Below are positions 23,345-34,296 of a stretch of DNA of 64,000 nucleotides, in pieces (position 1 is the stretch's first letter; each line of letters opens with the position of its first letter). The translations under genes and the position numbers were made by a program. The DNA lies in the NCBI GenBank assembly GCA_028753945.1, contig JAPNXP010000004.1:3534001-3598000 (forward strand), written 5' to 3'. Below the pieces are notes generated by a model. That model did no database searches. It was not told where the DNA came from and saw only the letters and a list, made by a program, of their open reading frames with translations. The stretch is from Hexactinellida sp. DTS-2022. Its lineage: Eukaryota; Porifera; Hexactinellida.

Positions 23345-23644
23345 CTTGTGTATATTTTGTTATGAGTATATTATAGACTAATAGTTAGTGCAGTGCCTCT
23401 CAAAGTAAAAAGTGTGAAGCCCCTGGTATAATTTTATCTCATAGAAAGTGTCTATATGTTTCTAACTCAATCATACAATAGTTAATTTGTGTGTGTGATA
23501 ATTTATTATTAATACAAGAGAAATTTGATTGGATGATGTATAATAGTCATATGATACAGTATGAATGTCAACAAAACTGAGGGGATCAAATCTAATATAA
23601 CAGGCAATAATTATTAAATCTTGCAATTATCGCATTTTTTGCAG
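23345..23644. other. Gene-free stretch upstream of the Ginger-like copy A
   Basis: No ORF or repeat recognised. It could contain the promoter or a first exon of the integrase gene, because an acceptor-like TTTTTTGCAG ends at about 23,644. Confidence 0.35.
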
Positions 23645-26093
23645 AAACTTTTTCAATTTCCGAGGATTCCATAATTTCTGTTCCTGAATTCATGAACAGC
23701 TATAATTGCTCTGATGAAATTTCCTCTTCTGATGAAAAATCCAATGATCAAAATTTACTCGCTAAATTATCGTTAGATCCCGCAATAGATTATTTATTAA
23801 CAAGATCTTATCCCTTGACTGCTGACACTAAACGAAAAAGATCAATATGGCGGCGATCTTCTCATTTATTTTTGAAAAATGGCGACGTATACTTGCAAAA
23901 GAGAAAGAGAAGTGTAAAAGTTATATTATCAACGGACTAACAAACAAGAAATTAAATGCTTGTCATTCCGATCCAACTTCGGGTCATTTTGGAGCTACCA
24001 AGACAAGGAAGAGAGTATCAGAACGTTTTACTGGAAAGGCATGATGAAACAAATAAAGGTAATGATGAGTAGAATAATTAAATTAATCTTTTATTTCTAT
24101 AATATACTATACTTGTCGCCAAATAGTTTGTTTAATTGATGAAGCATTTAGGTAGATTATTGTGAAGTATGTCAGCATATTAATTCTAAGGTCACCACTG
24201 AACGACCACAACTTTACCCCATTCCTGTGAAATCTCTCATGTATCATGTTGGAATAGACTTCATTGGTCCGATCTCTCCTACTACTCAGAATGAAAATCG
24301 TTTCATTCATACAATGACTGATTATTTTACGAAATATGAATGGGGAAATGCATTACCATCAAAGGAAGCAGTCAATGTAGTCTCTTCCTTAAAAGAGGTA
24401 AGCAAGTATATATATTTCGTAAACATTACATATATTCTTTAAAATTATATAAGTATTCTAATGTTTGGCCCCAGCCGTTATAATCTGGTCGTTGAAATCC
24501 CAAAATGGGTCATACCTAGAAAAAATTCATACAAAGCGTATTTTAGTTTCATTAGAAGCGGAATTTTTCGTAGAATAACATATCCAAAACTCGCTTAAAT
24601 CCGTTTTGGGGAAAATATTTTACACGGGTGGCAGTGTCGGCCATTTCATAGTAAATCGCCGACATTTTCGTAGCTAACTTTCTCAAATCAAATCTAATCA
24701 ACTTATAATCACCATATTTGTACTCAGCGTAAAATTTCCAGCAATTTGATATATCACATGACAACATTTGGAGGATTTTTTTCCATAGCAACGCTGGAAT
24801 GTATCAAAAATATGTCAGGAATGTGCGAACATTTCATTCTCAAATTGTGGGCCTATCCAATCTAGTGACCCCTCGTTCAACTCCACTAGTATAATTAAAC
24901 ACATATCGACCCTCTAAAATGGGATTTGACGAGATTATTCGAGATAAACCTAAAATTGAAGATTTTCAGATAAATCTCGTCAAATCCCATTTTAGAGGGT
25001 CGATATGTGTTTAATTATACTAGTGGAGTGAACGAGGGGTCACTAGATTGGATAGGCCCACAATTTGAGAATGAAATGTTCGCACATTCCTGACATATTT
25101 TTGATACATTCCAGCGTTGCTATGGAAAAAAATCCTCCAAATGTTGTCATGTGATATATCAAATTGCTGGAAATTTTACGCTGAGTACAAATATGGTGAT
25201 TATAAGTTGATTAGATTTGATTTGAGAAAGTTAGCTATGAAAATGTCGGCGATTTACTATGAAATGGCCGACACTACCACCCGTGTAAAATATTTTCCCC
25301 AAAAACTGATTTTAGCGGATTTTGGATATGTTATTCTACGAAAAATTCCGCTTCTAGTGATACTAAAATACGCTTTGTATGAATTTTTTCCAGGTTCAAC
25401 CTTCCAACGACCAGACTATTATAACAACAGATCAAGGGAAGGAATTTCATAACAGATTGAATAAAGATTTCGAAATTGAGATGGGTATTGATCATAGATT
25501 TACAACAGCACACCATCCACAGGCGAATGGCTTAGATGAAAGATTTAATCAAATCCTAAAGTACTCATTCGCGAAATTTTCTCATGAAGAAAAATGTAAG
25601 TGGGATGTGAAGATTTTGGATATTATTTACGCATACAACACATCAATCCAGGACTCAACTAATTACTCGCCATTCCAAGCAATGTTCGGTCGAATTGCAA
25701 GGCTCCCAATAGACATTAACACTGATAACCATGAACCTGAGGAAAAGTTAAACAATTTTCAGGCTGCTGATGATCCAGTGATTGAACAGCTCGAAAATCA
25801 GCGTGGTATGAGGAAGTACACATCAAGAAAAACATTGAAAAAGCTCAAGAGAAACAATCTAAACTGTATAATAGAAAACATGGTGGTGGATTATCATTTC
25901 TCATCGGATCATCAGTCCTCAAAAAGAATTTTATCAGAAAAAACGATGTGGAGGGTGTTTAGAATATCGTTGGGAACGCCCATTTCAAATTTTAAAATCA
26001 CATAGGAAGGGACTATATAAATTACAAGAACTTGATGGCAGCAAGGTAAGAATATCACAGTGTCGTGCTGGTGAATATCGATACAAATGCTAA
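23645..26093 (+). pseudogene. Ginger-like integrase/transposase, copy A
   Basis: A Gypsy-type integrase that appears as a stand-alone gene. 23,692-23,940 encodes an N-terminal region with a Met. After a frame change comes NACHSDPTSGHFGATKTRKRV (the two His of the H2C2 finger), and near 24,150 DYCEVCQHIN supplies the CxxC. The core shows HVGIDFIGP (first Asp, 24,247), TDQGKEF (second Asp, 25,420) and HHPQANGLDERFNQIL (Glu, 25,510). A GPY/F-like tail (PFQILKSHRKGLYKLQELDG) ends near 26,090. An intron appears to start at 24,398 (GTAAGC) and holds a large inverted duplication (24,477-25,424). A frameshift near 25,830 breaks the tail. No reverse transcriptase or gag is visible upstream, so a Ginger-type DNA transposon fits better than an LTR element. 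Confidence 0.75.
24477..25424. repeat. Large near-perfect inverted repeat (2 x about 455 bp, 35-bp spacer)
   Basis: Arms 24,477-24,936 and 24,972-25,424 are inverted copies with only scattered differences; for example ATGTTGTCATGTGATATATC occurs on both arms in opposite sense. The right arm runs across the intron/exon border of integrase copy A, so the left arm holds an inverted piece of that exon. The paired ORFs seen in the arms are mirror images and not genes. Confidence 0.9.
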
Positions 26094-26884
26094 TTTGCTT
26101 ATATATATGACACATGTTAATAGTAGAATTTATAGATAATCGAGCGAATAAATTGAGCACACCTCAAAATATGGCATACTAGACAAAACTGATCTCCAAT
26201 CTACCGCAGATAAATAAAAATCGCTCCATTATTCTCAAAAAAGGTAATGTTTAATGACATCTTGTTCAAGTTAGTCAGAGTTAGTAGAAGGCTGATTGCA
26301 TTGTGAGAATACCATTGAATCTTTTATCTTTTGAAAATATAACCCAATAAACTTTCAAGATCAACAAAGAATATGCAACAAGTTGAATCTTACATATATT
26401 CGTCCAAGTAAACAGCATATCGAATTTACTGATGCAATACTGCGATATTTTATCCCAGAAATACCGCGCGTGTTATTGCAGATGGAAACTGCTTATTTAG
26501 AACATTAGCATACTCTATAACTGGTCAGAGAAGTCTCATATGAAAGTACGCGAGTTGATATGTGAATTTATGGCGGGCATTGGACAAGAAAAATATTGGA
26601 ATTATGTGAAAAACAGATTCGCCAAAAAAGAAATAGTAGATATTAAAGGATACCTTGCATCAACGAATATGAGGAATTAATATACCGTATATGGGGTACA
26701 GATTGTGAAATAATGGAGGCTGCGTACTTATTTGGTGTCCATATATTTATAGCTATTAAATCCAATAGGAAGCAAAGTTCGGAAATGATTTGGCATAAGT
26801 ATGCTTATACAGAGAAATCAGCGTTGGAGCCCGGACTTTATATCGTAAATGAAAATTATCACTACGAACCAGTTGTAGAACTCA

Positions 26885-27524
26885 TCTATACTATTAAAAC
26901 ACAAGCCTGGTTGGGTGTATATATATATACACACAATATATATATTTGTTTGTATGTTACGAGTTAATTGAAGAAAGTGGACGGTTTCCAAATGTGATTT
27001 TTGGCATATAGGGGTAACTTTTGGCACCCGCCAACAAGTTGAGGTTTCCACTCAAAATTTCTCACACCTCGACAAGTTATGACGTCATTGTCACATTTCG
27101 AGAACCCTGAAAATACACTTAATCGCACATAATTCCCGCCGTCTAGGAGATAAAAATCAGAAAATTTAATAGAACATGTACATTAATGATGCGGACACAT
27201 TGGTCACACCAGATCACCAATATGCTGACTCATTATCGCATGATGACGTAATCACTAAAATTTCACATTGTTAAATTTGACTATTTAACCCTCGGCTGGC
27301 TTGGGGTAAAAGGTATAAATAGAAAAACCCCACTTTCACTTTCACTTTCAATTGAAATTCAATTAACTTTCAGTTTCAATTTTACATTCCTAGCCAGACG
27401 AGGGTTAAGCCTATTTACGCTTTATAATCAATATTAGGAGTATATAAACCACACACCAACCGCGAAGCGGTTGGTGTGTGGTTGTGTTCTGCCGCGAAGC
27501 GACCTAGCAAACGAAGCGCGCTAG
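26885..27524 (+). mobile_element. Non-autonomous Helitron, copy H1
   Basis: Begins TCTATACTATTAAAACACAA and ends CTAG, inserted between A and T, as Helitrons do, without target duplication. The 3' part has a 15-bp-arm hairpin (CCACACACCAACCGC and inverse) and a second GC-rich hairpin next to the CTAG. No Rep/helicase sequence. The insertion is proved by the OTU reading frame, which is continuous on both sides. Carries a nested 118-bp MITE. Confidence 0.92.
27288..27405. mobile_element. 118-bp TA-target MITE inside Helitron H1
   Basis: ACCCTCGGCTGGCTTGG and inverse CCTAGCCAGACGAGGGT, TA on both sides. The other Helitron copies lack this block, which confirms insertion. The interior contains CTTTCACTTTCA repeats. 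Confidence 0.85.
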
Positions 27525-27644
27525 TATCAACTAAATTTTCATCGTATGAGATCGGTGAAGTTGGTGGATATATTATTTAAGTTTAGGACTCTATATTGGA
27601 ACTAATTCTCTACTTCTTAACTCTCTAGAATTCACAGATTATTT

Positions 27645-27765
27645 TGTCCATTTCGAACGTAACAAACCTTTTGAGTAATTTCAATACATATTCCTAACAG
27701 ACCTTATCCATTTCGAACGTAACAGACCTTTTGAGTAATTTCAATACATATTCCTACTTAATTGT
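27645..27765. repeat. Direct repeat, about 60-bp unit x2
   Basis: TCCATTTCGAACGTAACARA followed by CCTTTTGAGTAATTTCAATA occurs twice in a row (about 27,648 and 27,708). No gene in 27,583-27,961 otherwise. Confidence 0.75.
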
Positions 27766-27961
27766 TTAAAATGTAGAATAAACATTACTATTTCTATTTC
27801 ACGGATATATAATAAACTATTCTATAAATTCAGTCATTATCAGTTATTAGTCTATTTCCAGTGATACGGGACATTAACTCCCGCGATGATGCGTAATGTT
27901 TATATAAACGGATCCAGCTGGAGGCTGTACCAATTCTTAGGTAAATTCAATTAATTTTATA

Positions 27962-28366
27962 CAGTTGACTCCGCTTATGAAGTCTCTTCGGGACCAGGTT
28001 ATTTCGACCCTATTAACGGAAGTAAAAGTATTGGCACTTTTAAGCGGAGCCATTTATTTACTAAGCGAGGATTGATGTCTGTCTGTCTGTATGATGTTTG
28101 TAGCACAGCACGTTCGGTATGAACCAGTGACTGTAGAAAGTCGAGACTGGTACCAAAATTATGCAATGTTTATAAACCTGTGAAGATATCTTGCATTTGA
28201 TTGCTCCAATTCAACCCCCTGAAAAGATAATATATATTCTTCGAATATGCATTGTACAACAGAAAATAGACAGAATGTAATGTGTTCCGTTAGAAAATTG
28301 ACGGGAAGAGTTGCTAGTTTAACATTATTTTTTTCGTCCGGTGGATCTTTTAAGCGGAGTATGCTG
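27962..28366. mobile_element. TA-target MITE (ACTCCGCTTA ends)
   Basis: CAGTTGACTCCGCTTATGAA after TA at the left; TTTTAAGCGGAGTATGCTG at the right as an imperfect inverse. An internal CTTTTAAGCGGAGCC near 28,040 suggests rearrangement or an alternative end. Tc1/pogo-like. Confidence 0.55.
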
Positions 28367-28399
28367 TTTTTCAGGTAACATTCTAAAATAAATAATATT

Positions 28400-28590
28400 T
28401 AGAATCAACCCGGACCAATATTTCTGATATATTTGGTCCGGCCGGACCGAAAAATAGCCCGGACGAAAAATATCTGAAATATTTAGTCCGGCCGGACATT
28501 TTGCAAACCCGGACCAAAAATGTCTGAAATATTCGGTCCGGAAATTTTTTGTCCGGCCGAACCAAATTACCCCGGACACAATATTTCGTG
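28400..28590. repeat. GGTCCGGCCGGACC tandem repeat, about 60-bp unit
   Basis: Units of TTTGGTCCGGCCGGACC, a GAAAAATA/GCAAAC linker, CCCGGACGAAAAATATCTGA, about three copies. GC-rich palindromes in an AT-rich setting; open frames on the minus strand follow the repeat and are not credible genes. Confidence 0.6.
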
Positions 28591-28594
28591 ACAA

Positions 28595-28985
28595 GCCTAT
28601 TCTATTAGGTATTATTCAAATCAAAGTTTGACTCTCTAGCTCATATAGTTTCCAAGTTACAGCAAGGTATGTGAATCTGGAACTAAATGATGTGTCATTA
28701 TTATTATTTAAGATTAATTTGGAATTTTCTACTCACTTTAATTTCCAGGAAAATTGTTTAGTTATCAATGCGATGTTAGTGCCAATATAGTTAGTACTAA
28801 CTAGCTGCCTTAGGTAATAGAGCGTTTTAATTGATAGATATCATGTTTACTTTCAATACTATACCAACGACTTTGGGAATTTTTCAAAAGGTATGAAATT
28901 CCAAACTTATCATTCCGACAGTGTCCTTATAATAATGTCACTGTAAATGGCAAGTGGTCCGGCCATGACCGGACCACGTGCTACC
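28595..28985. mobile_element. Fold-back element F2, single arm
   Basis: Matches the left arm of the F2 copy at 39,851-40,483 (AAAGTTTGACTCTCTAGCTC, ATCAATGCGATGTTAGTGCC, GTTTACTTTCAATACTATAC). The opposite arm is missing. Ends next to a GTGGTCCGGCCATGACCGGA-type palindrome. Confidence 0.6.
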
Positions 28986-29029
28986 TAGGAAAGTATACCG
29001 GATAATTAAACTCACATATTCTTTAACGT

Positions 29030-29474
29030 CTTGGCTCTTGGGAAACGCCTACCCATGTGTATCTTTGCTGAACTGAATGTAGGGTCGTATTTATTCAGGG
29101 ATGACCGACTTCGTCATGGATTTTATCATAGATGCTGTCCAACTCAGACTGCGATGGAGCTGCCAAATCTGTCTCTGTGCCTTCCACTTTTACTCTCTAA
29201 AGGGAGAAGTCAATTAAACCATGGGATATTTAAAAAATGGTCTAGGGGAATAAGGAAGTCAATATTACCTTGAAAAGTCTGTTGGTATCTCCAATAAAAT
29301 AGGAGGACAATCTTCTTTTGTAGTTCCATTTTGATGGCGTGAAGCTTGAGATGCCTCAGGATATTTTTCTTCCCGAATAAAGTGAATGATTTCGTCATAT
29401 TCATTTGGATTGATTTCAAAATAAGAAAGGATTTGATTATTTATTTGTTGTAAAGAATAAGACAATTGATGCAT
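29030..29474 (-). pseudogene. Ginger-like integrase, copy C (first two exons only)
   Basis: Minus strand. Exon 1 (29,474 to about 29,274) starts with Met and contains INPNEYDEIIHFIREEKYPE, close to SEEYQEIIQFLREQKYPE in copy B. A GTAATATT donor and a CCCTTTAG acceptor bracket an intron of about 60 bp at the same place as in copy B. Exon 2 (about 29,213-29,030) has HDEVGHPRINTTLHSVQQRY, the His pair of the H2C2 finger. The rest is missing, replaced by repeats. A plus-strand ORF over the same bases is only its antisense. Confidence 0.7.
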
Positions 29475-29528
29475 ATGTATTATGTTTCTTATATAGTTAA
29501 TTTGATAATAGTATAGGGTTTATCTATA

Positions 29529-30282
29529 CAGGTATCCCCCTTTTTACGCGGTAGATGCGTTCCTTGAAAAGCCCGCGTAAAACGAAATCGCGTAAAAAAA
29601 ACGGTTCATTCTCATAGTAACACATATTAAACCGATAGATGCGTTTCCAAATATTATAAACATCGAATAAAATTTTAAATACCTAGTGTTTAAACACTAA
29701 AAAATCCAACATCCGGACCTCTCAGATAGCCAAGGTTTCCGTGTGTATGTTAATCCCATGGGAATTCCCATAGGATTTCCAATATCGTTTTGAATGGAAA
29801 TTATTTTTACCTATGGGAATCCTGATAGAAACCAACTTGTGAGAATACTTGGGAATTCCCACAGAAAGGGAATTGTGTTGTGAAGGGAATTAAATTCCCT
29901 TCACACCGCAACCCTACACCTTCGGGTACCTCCCACAACCGGGTATCTCTAGTGTGAATAGTGAAGCAAAATATATTCATTTGACCAATAATTTATTTGG
30001 ATGAACTTACTATACGACAAATACATATCCCTAACTATCTACTATCTCTAAATCATCATTTTTTGTTTTTTTGGAAATGTAGAACCGCTTTGATCGCTTT
30101 GACCACTAAATCTTAAAAATTATCGAAAATATCCATTAAAAAGAGAATTAATTGTATGAAAATCATAGATAAACCGCGTAAAACGAGTTGAGGATCGCGT
30201 AAAAAAAGTTTTGGTCATAAAAAATTGTTCCGCGTAAAACGAAAACGCGTTAAAAAAAACCTCGTAAAACGAGGTATTACTG
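29529..30282. mobile_element. Tigger/pogo-like MITE, 754 bp
   Basis: Starts CAGGTATCCCCCTTTTTACG after TA and ends ACGAGGTATTACTG before TA. Multiple internal CGCGTAAAACGA blocks in both orientations. A shorter related copy lies at 19,657-19,947. TIR sequence style is that of Tigger/pogo elements. Confidence 0.7.
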
Positions 30283-31500
30283 TATTATGATCTCAAAATA
30301 ATAGTATTCTTGAATTAAAAATAAGCCAAAAATTCCTTTATTGTGTCTCAAAATATCACTGTATAATTTATAATAGCACATCCATGGTTTGCTAGTATTA
30401 ATTTGATTTCTCAAAAATCATTCAACAGATCTCCCCTCACAAAAATTTGACAATTATTGAAAATGCTTTGTTTTTTACCAAACGTGATTCTGTCGACAGA
30501 TAGTTGCCATAATTCACCAAATTCAAATCTCACAGCCCCTCAAATTATAAAAATTACAGGGGAGCATATCCCCAAACACCACTAGCAGGATGCTCGCTAG
30601 GCTCGCAGACTAATCCACTTGCTGTATTAAAAGAAGGTGTTTATTAATTAATACGTAGTAGCAACTCAACTTTATTTCATTAATTGACACAACAAACATC
30701 TAAATAATAAAGTATACAAATTATTCTAGTTTCCAATGATATCCCTACACTTCTCGGAACCCTCCAGCTAAGTCTCCATGTTTCGCAGTTTTCTACTTCT
30801 CCCTAATTTTTCTTTTCAAAGCATTTCTCTAATCCTGCAATACTCTTCTCTCATTCTCCAGGGATCCTCTGCTCTTAATTAAAAGAATCAATTAGTCAAA
30901 ATTGTTCGACTGCATCTTGGCAGCTCGATCTGCTCTTCGGCTGATTCTGAATTTCTTCTGTCAACGTCTCGTCCACATAAATCATTGAAACCATCCTAAT
31001 TCAATAATTCCTAAACTGTAACGTATTTATAGTTTCTAAGTTTATACATCTTTGATCAAATAGAAAGACTCACGAAGTAATCACGAATATCATGTGCATT
31101 GTCATTAAATTTGATGTAATCCGAACTATTAGCTTATATTCTTGAATCAAATTCCGGAATTAAATGGAATGCGTTAGTTATTTATCACTTCCGATTACAA
31201 GAATGATGAACTGGTTCCCAAAACAATTACTAAATTCGATATCTTGCAAATCTTAATTTTTTTCTCTCTAAAGCATTTTGTTGGATAAATATCATATTTA
31301 TAATTCTTATAACTGAAAGATTTAACTCTCTAATCCACTTGCCTTAAAAAAGACAGGATCTAGTCAAGCTATATGCATTTTCCCTTATAGATTAATTAAT
31401 TAAAAAATACCATTAATTAAAATACTAGTAAAGCACAACTTTATTTAATCTTATGAATTAATAAAAAACACATTACAAACTAAAGTCTAATACTCTTCTT
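30283..31500. other. Gene-free stretch
   Basis: Begins with the dispersed CTCAAAATATCACTGTATAA repeat (30,290-30,400). CTAATCCACTTGC occurs at both 30,611 and 31,332, each followed by CAACTTTATTT-type sequence, suggesting an old duplication. Minus-strand frames near 30,800-30,990 are charged but full of stops. Confidence 0.4.
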
Positions 31501-31776
31501 CTAATTAAATAATTCTCCACTTAATCTGAATCTTAATCCCCGATTCGTATTATCGTTTGTTTTAATTTTTTGATTTTTTTTCAAATGCTTTTTTTCGATT
31601 TCCCATTCCGCCCTTTTCATATCTAGATACGCTTTGTGTTCATCAATCATTTTGCATGTCTCTTCCATCATACTCATTTTTTTTTCTTCGTATTCTTTTT
31701 GCATCTGTTCAATAAATTCAATATAGTATCTATCTGAAGAATCCATTATAGCTGTAATTACTTTTGCATATTTCAT
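31501..31776 (-). CDS. Small coiled-coil ORF, 91 aa, unknown
   Basis: Met start at 31,776, stop at 31,501. Residues about 20-70 are rich in Glu, Lys and Met with heptad-like spacing (EFIEQMQKEYEEKK, EWEIEKKHLKK), so a coiled coil is likely. Such tails occur at the C-terminus of Myb/SANT-like or trihelix proteins, but no DNA-binding domain is present here. It may be the last exon of a decayed transposon gene or a chance ORF. No function assigned. Confidence 0.35.
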   Translation of the reverse strand: MKYAKVITAIMDSSDRYYIEFIEQMQKEYEEKKMSMMEETCKMIDEHKAYLDMKRAEWEIEKKHLKKNQKIKTNDNTNRGLRFRLSGELFN

Positions 31777-31845
31777 GTGGTATTTATAGTTGTAAGTTGT
31801 AAATCATTGTAGCACAAAACTGAGTCATGAAACATTAAAAACGTA

Positions 31846-31975
31846 ATTTGGCCCAAGTGCACACATTGTGGAAGCTTATGAAACTTGTGTAATATGGGCC
31901 AAGTGCACACATTGTGGAAGCTTATGAAACCTGTGTAATTTGGGCCAAGTGGACACATTGTGGAAGCTTAAAATG
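31846..31975. repeat. Tandem repeat, 47-bp unit x3
   Basis: GGCCCAAGTGCACACATTGT, then GGAAGCTTATGAAAC, repeats at about 31,850, 31,897 and 31,943. Confidence 0.85.
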
Positions 31976-32465
31976 CTTCCAAAGTAACACGATATCAAAT
32001 TTATCTAACTACTAGTTTATTATCTTATTTCTCCACTTTGTTTGGTTACAATACATACCTTATGACTCCCTGATTATATTTTTGATTATAAAAAATATGT
32101 CTAACTAAAAGCAATTTATATTAAAAATATACTTTTATCACCCTGTTATTAAGATTAGCCACTATTATGCATTGATATCTTTTATTAATAAATTTAATGG
32201 GAAATATCAGAGTAAGAGTTTCAGAAAGATATAATAAATATACCACATAACTAACGTGTAAAGGATATAAACTAATCCATCAAAATTCACAAATTCAGGA
32301 CGGGAACTACTTGTTCTGGCTTGTACAATGTTCAGGCTCGATTCTTCTCGCAGAGTAATAAGATAAAATGTCTTGATAACTGCCTGTTAGTAAGCTATAT
32401 GGAAAGATAATTGATTATGCTGTGAAGTAGTGTTAATTAATTAATTGATTAATGAATAAATAGTA
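31976..32465. other. Gene-free stretch
   Basis: AT-rich, no ORF, no repeat recognised. Confidence 0.35.
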
Positions 32466-32702
32466 GGTTGGTCCCTCAGGGCTGCAGCTAGCTACTAAAG
32501 AGTAGTTTCGCTGTGAGTGTACTTGGAACACACTCTGTACCTTTCCTCAACCGCGAGCCTAACGGTTGAGGGATGTCAAGAGCTTACCTGAGAACACCGA
32601 ACTTATCTCTTGACACCATTAGCGGGACCTAGGCTCAGGACAATTTACCCATTACATGAGACTGAGGGTTTTTATTAAACAGAAGGTTTAATAAAAACTA
32701 TG
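32466..32702 (+). ncRNA. Possible structured RNA: run of hairpins in a GC-richer island
   Basis: Successive inverted repeats: CTACT/AGTAG, GAGTGT/ACACTC, CCTCAACC/GGTTGAGG, TGTCAAGAG/CTCTTGACA, an enclosing CCTGAG/CTCAGG and finally GTTTTTATTAAAC/GTTTAATAAAAAC. No ORF covers them. I do not recognise a known RNA family, and strand is arbitrary. It could also be the end region of an unidentified transposon. Confidence 0.35.
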
Positions 32703-33214
32703 ATAAGTTATCACAACGAAAGTTTTAACTTAGCTAACTGAAAGAAATGGAAATTTTGGCTAGTTATTATCTCAGTATTCCACAACAACAACCAAATTAT
32801 AGCCAGACATATGTACTGAAATTAGATACTCTTTTTTATGGCATACGACAGCGCTATATAACAATTATTAATTAATATCGTTTCTAGCTGCTGTACCTAG
32901 TGTAGTATTAGTAAATTAATTATTCTATTTCTTTTTAATTAAAAACCAGTTTGTTTGTAAATTGTTCTAATTTCCTATTATAATTTAATCGAGAGTTCGC
33001 TATATGTTTATGAAACTGGATAAACGGAAGAATTGGCATGGGAATTTTTGTTGATCTAGTTCCAGGTATTATGAAGAACCCTAAGAAGGCGAGGCGGTTT
33101 CCAATGTACCTAAAACTTAAAAGAAATAAACGCAAACAATATTAACTACAATTAAAAAAATAACTTTAAAACTCACTTGATTCCATAGGTATATCACTTA
33201 CCTATTTGTTGTCA

Positions 33215-34079
33215 TCTTTTATTTACCTCGTAGATAACAGCTCGTCTCTCGCCACTGGGGATGTGCCGTTGCAGGTCACGTTTCCATTATCTGGGCTCAC
33301 CATGATAGGGATTGCGTTGCCTGAATAACCTCTAGCAGAGGTCCCCACAAAGTTCGATGTACCTTGTCTTTGAGCGCTTTCGAAAGAGTGATGTGAGTTG
33401 TTATTACACTGTTAGGACTTCATCTGTTGTAGTTCCATACGTCGGGATAGGAGATTTCAGCATTGATACAACAGGTTCATAATGTAGGACGAAATTTTTG
33501 ATGTAAAGATTAACAGTTGGGCTGTTAGTAGATCTGAGCAAGCTCCAACGCACATGACGAATTACAGACTGGCATTCTACAATCGTTGTTAGCAACGTAG
33601 ATATCGGCATTCAGAATAGCAGAAGCAGCCATAATTTCAACATCACTTCCCCAAATGGATTCACGATAGACAGCGTTTTCGTGTGTGAGGTAATGACACG
33701 GTGTTGTTTGCTTTGATTTAAAATACCATCCAAGTTTTGTTGTCCCTTCACTGGCTATAAATCGGCATATAATGGAACGAAGCTGTAGGTGGCTGTTTTC
33801 ACTCCCAGTAATTATTTTGGAGAGACATCTGAAGAGACAATTACCATCTCCTTTGATTTTCTCTGTCAGCTCTGGTTCGTATTTGCTTAGTGGCTGTCCA
33901 ACGAGATCCGATGGTTGCTTGCTAACTGAATCAAATGTTATCCCCAAGAGAAAACATTTACTACGCTGCCAATTCTCATCTATAACAATAATTTTTGGGT
34001 CATCCGGATAGGCATCTGTAATAACGGTTTGATCTTTTTCGTCGAACGTGTCCCATAGCATCGTATTGAGATACTCCAT
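33215..34079 (-). pseudogene. OTU-type cysteine protease, downstream of integrase copy B
   Basis: Minus strand from a Met at 34,079. Residues 1-76 form a lead region; KGDGNCLFRCL carries the catalytic Asp78 and Cys81 of the OTU fold, followed by HLQLRSIICRFIASEG and YRESIWGSDVEIMAASAIL, as in OTU proteins. After a frame change near 33,530, PTVNLYIKNFVLHYEPVVSML gives the catalytic His. An open block continues to about 33,215 and may be a further exon ending at a GTAAAT donor. It lies about 1.2 kb downstream of the integrase on the same strand and may be a separate ORF or a spliced 3' part of the same gene. Only one frameshift was seen, so it is the best preserved OTU copy here. Confidence 0.75.
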
Positions 34080-34296
34080 CGCCTAATAAAGGTATATAGG
34101 AATCATTAAGTATAATAAAATTACACAATTAATTAGAGCATCCATATAAGGTATCTCAATTAATATTGTGTAGAATACTCACCACGAAATACAGTATTTT
34201 GTGTGTATGTCTAGCACGCTCATTATCTGTAAAACTAGGATAAAGATCTGGTGTCCATTCCATTACAGTCTCAATTATGTCTCTCTTCTACAGATA

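Larger units (their letters stand above)
26400..27582 (+). pseudogene. OTU-type cysteine protease, downstream of integrase copy A, split by a Helitron
   Basis: A protease-like gene of the OTU family (deubiquitinase fold). Near 26,476 VIADGNCLFRTLAYSITG gives the Asp/Cys catalytic motif. A frame change leads to the block with KVRELICEFMAGIGQEKYW, then the frame of 26,713 (EIMEAAYLFGVHIFIA) and NYHYEPVVEL near 26,860 with the catalytic His. At 26,885 the frame is interrupted by a Helitron. If 26,885-27,524 is left out, the frame continues to a stop at about 27,580. Several frameshifts make it non-functional. It lies about 300 bp downstream of the integrase on the same strand, as in copy B. Confidence 0.75.

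Noticed and set aside
24552..25452. Two similar ORFs facing each other (MLWKKILQMLSC...)
   Set aside because: They are mirror images produced by the 455-bp inverted repeat, with no domain or codon pattern.
28325..28594. Overlapping minus-strand ORFs of 60-89 aa
   Set aside because: They follow the period of the GGTCCGGCCGG tandem repeat.
29031..29273. 80-aa plus-strand ORF
   Set aside because: It is the antisense of exon 2 of Ginger-like copy C, which has a clear H2C2 motif on the minus strand.
32670..32702. Bacterial-style intrinsic terminator
   Set aside because: The stem is AT-rich and the window is eukaryotic; kept only as part of the hairpin cluster.
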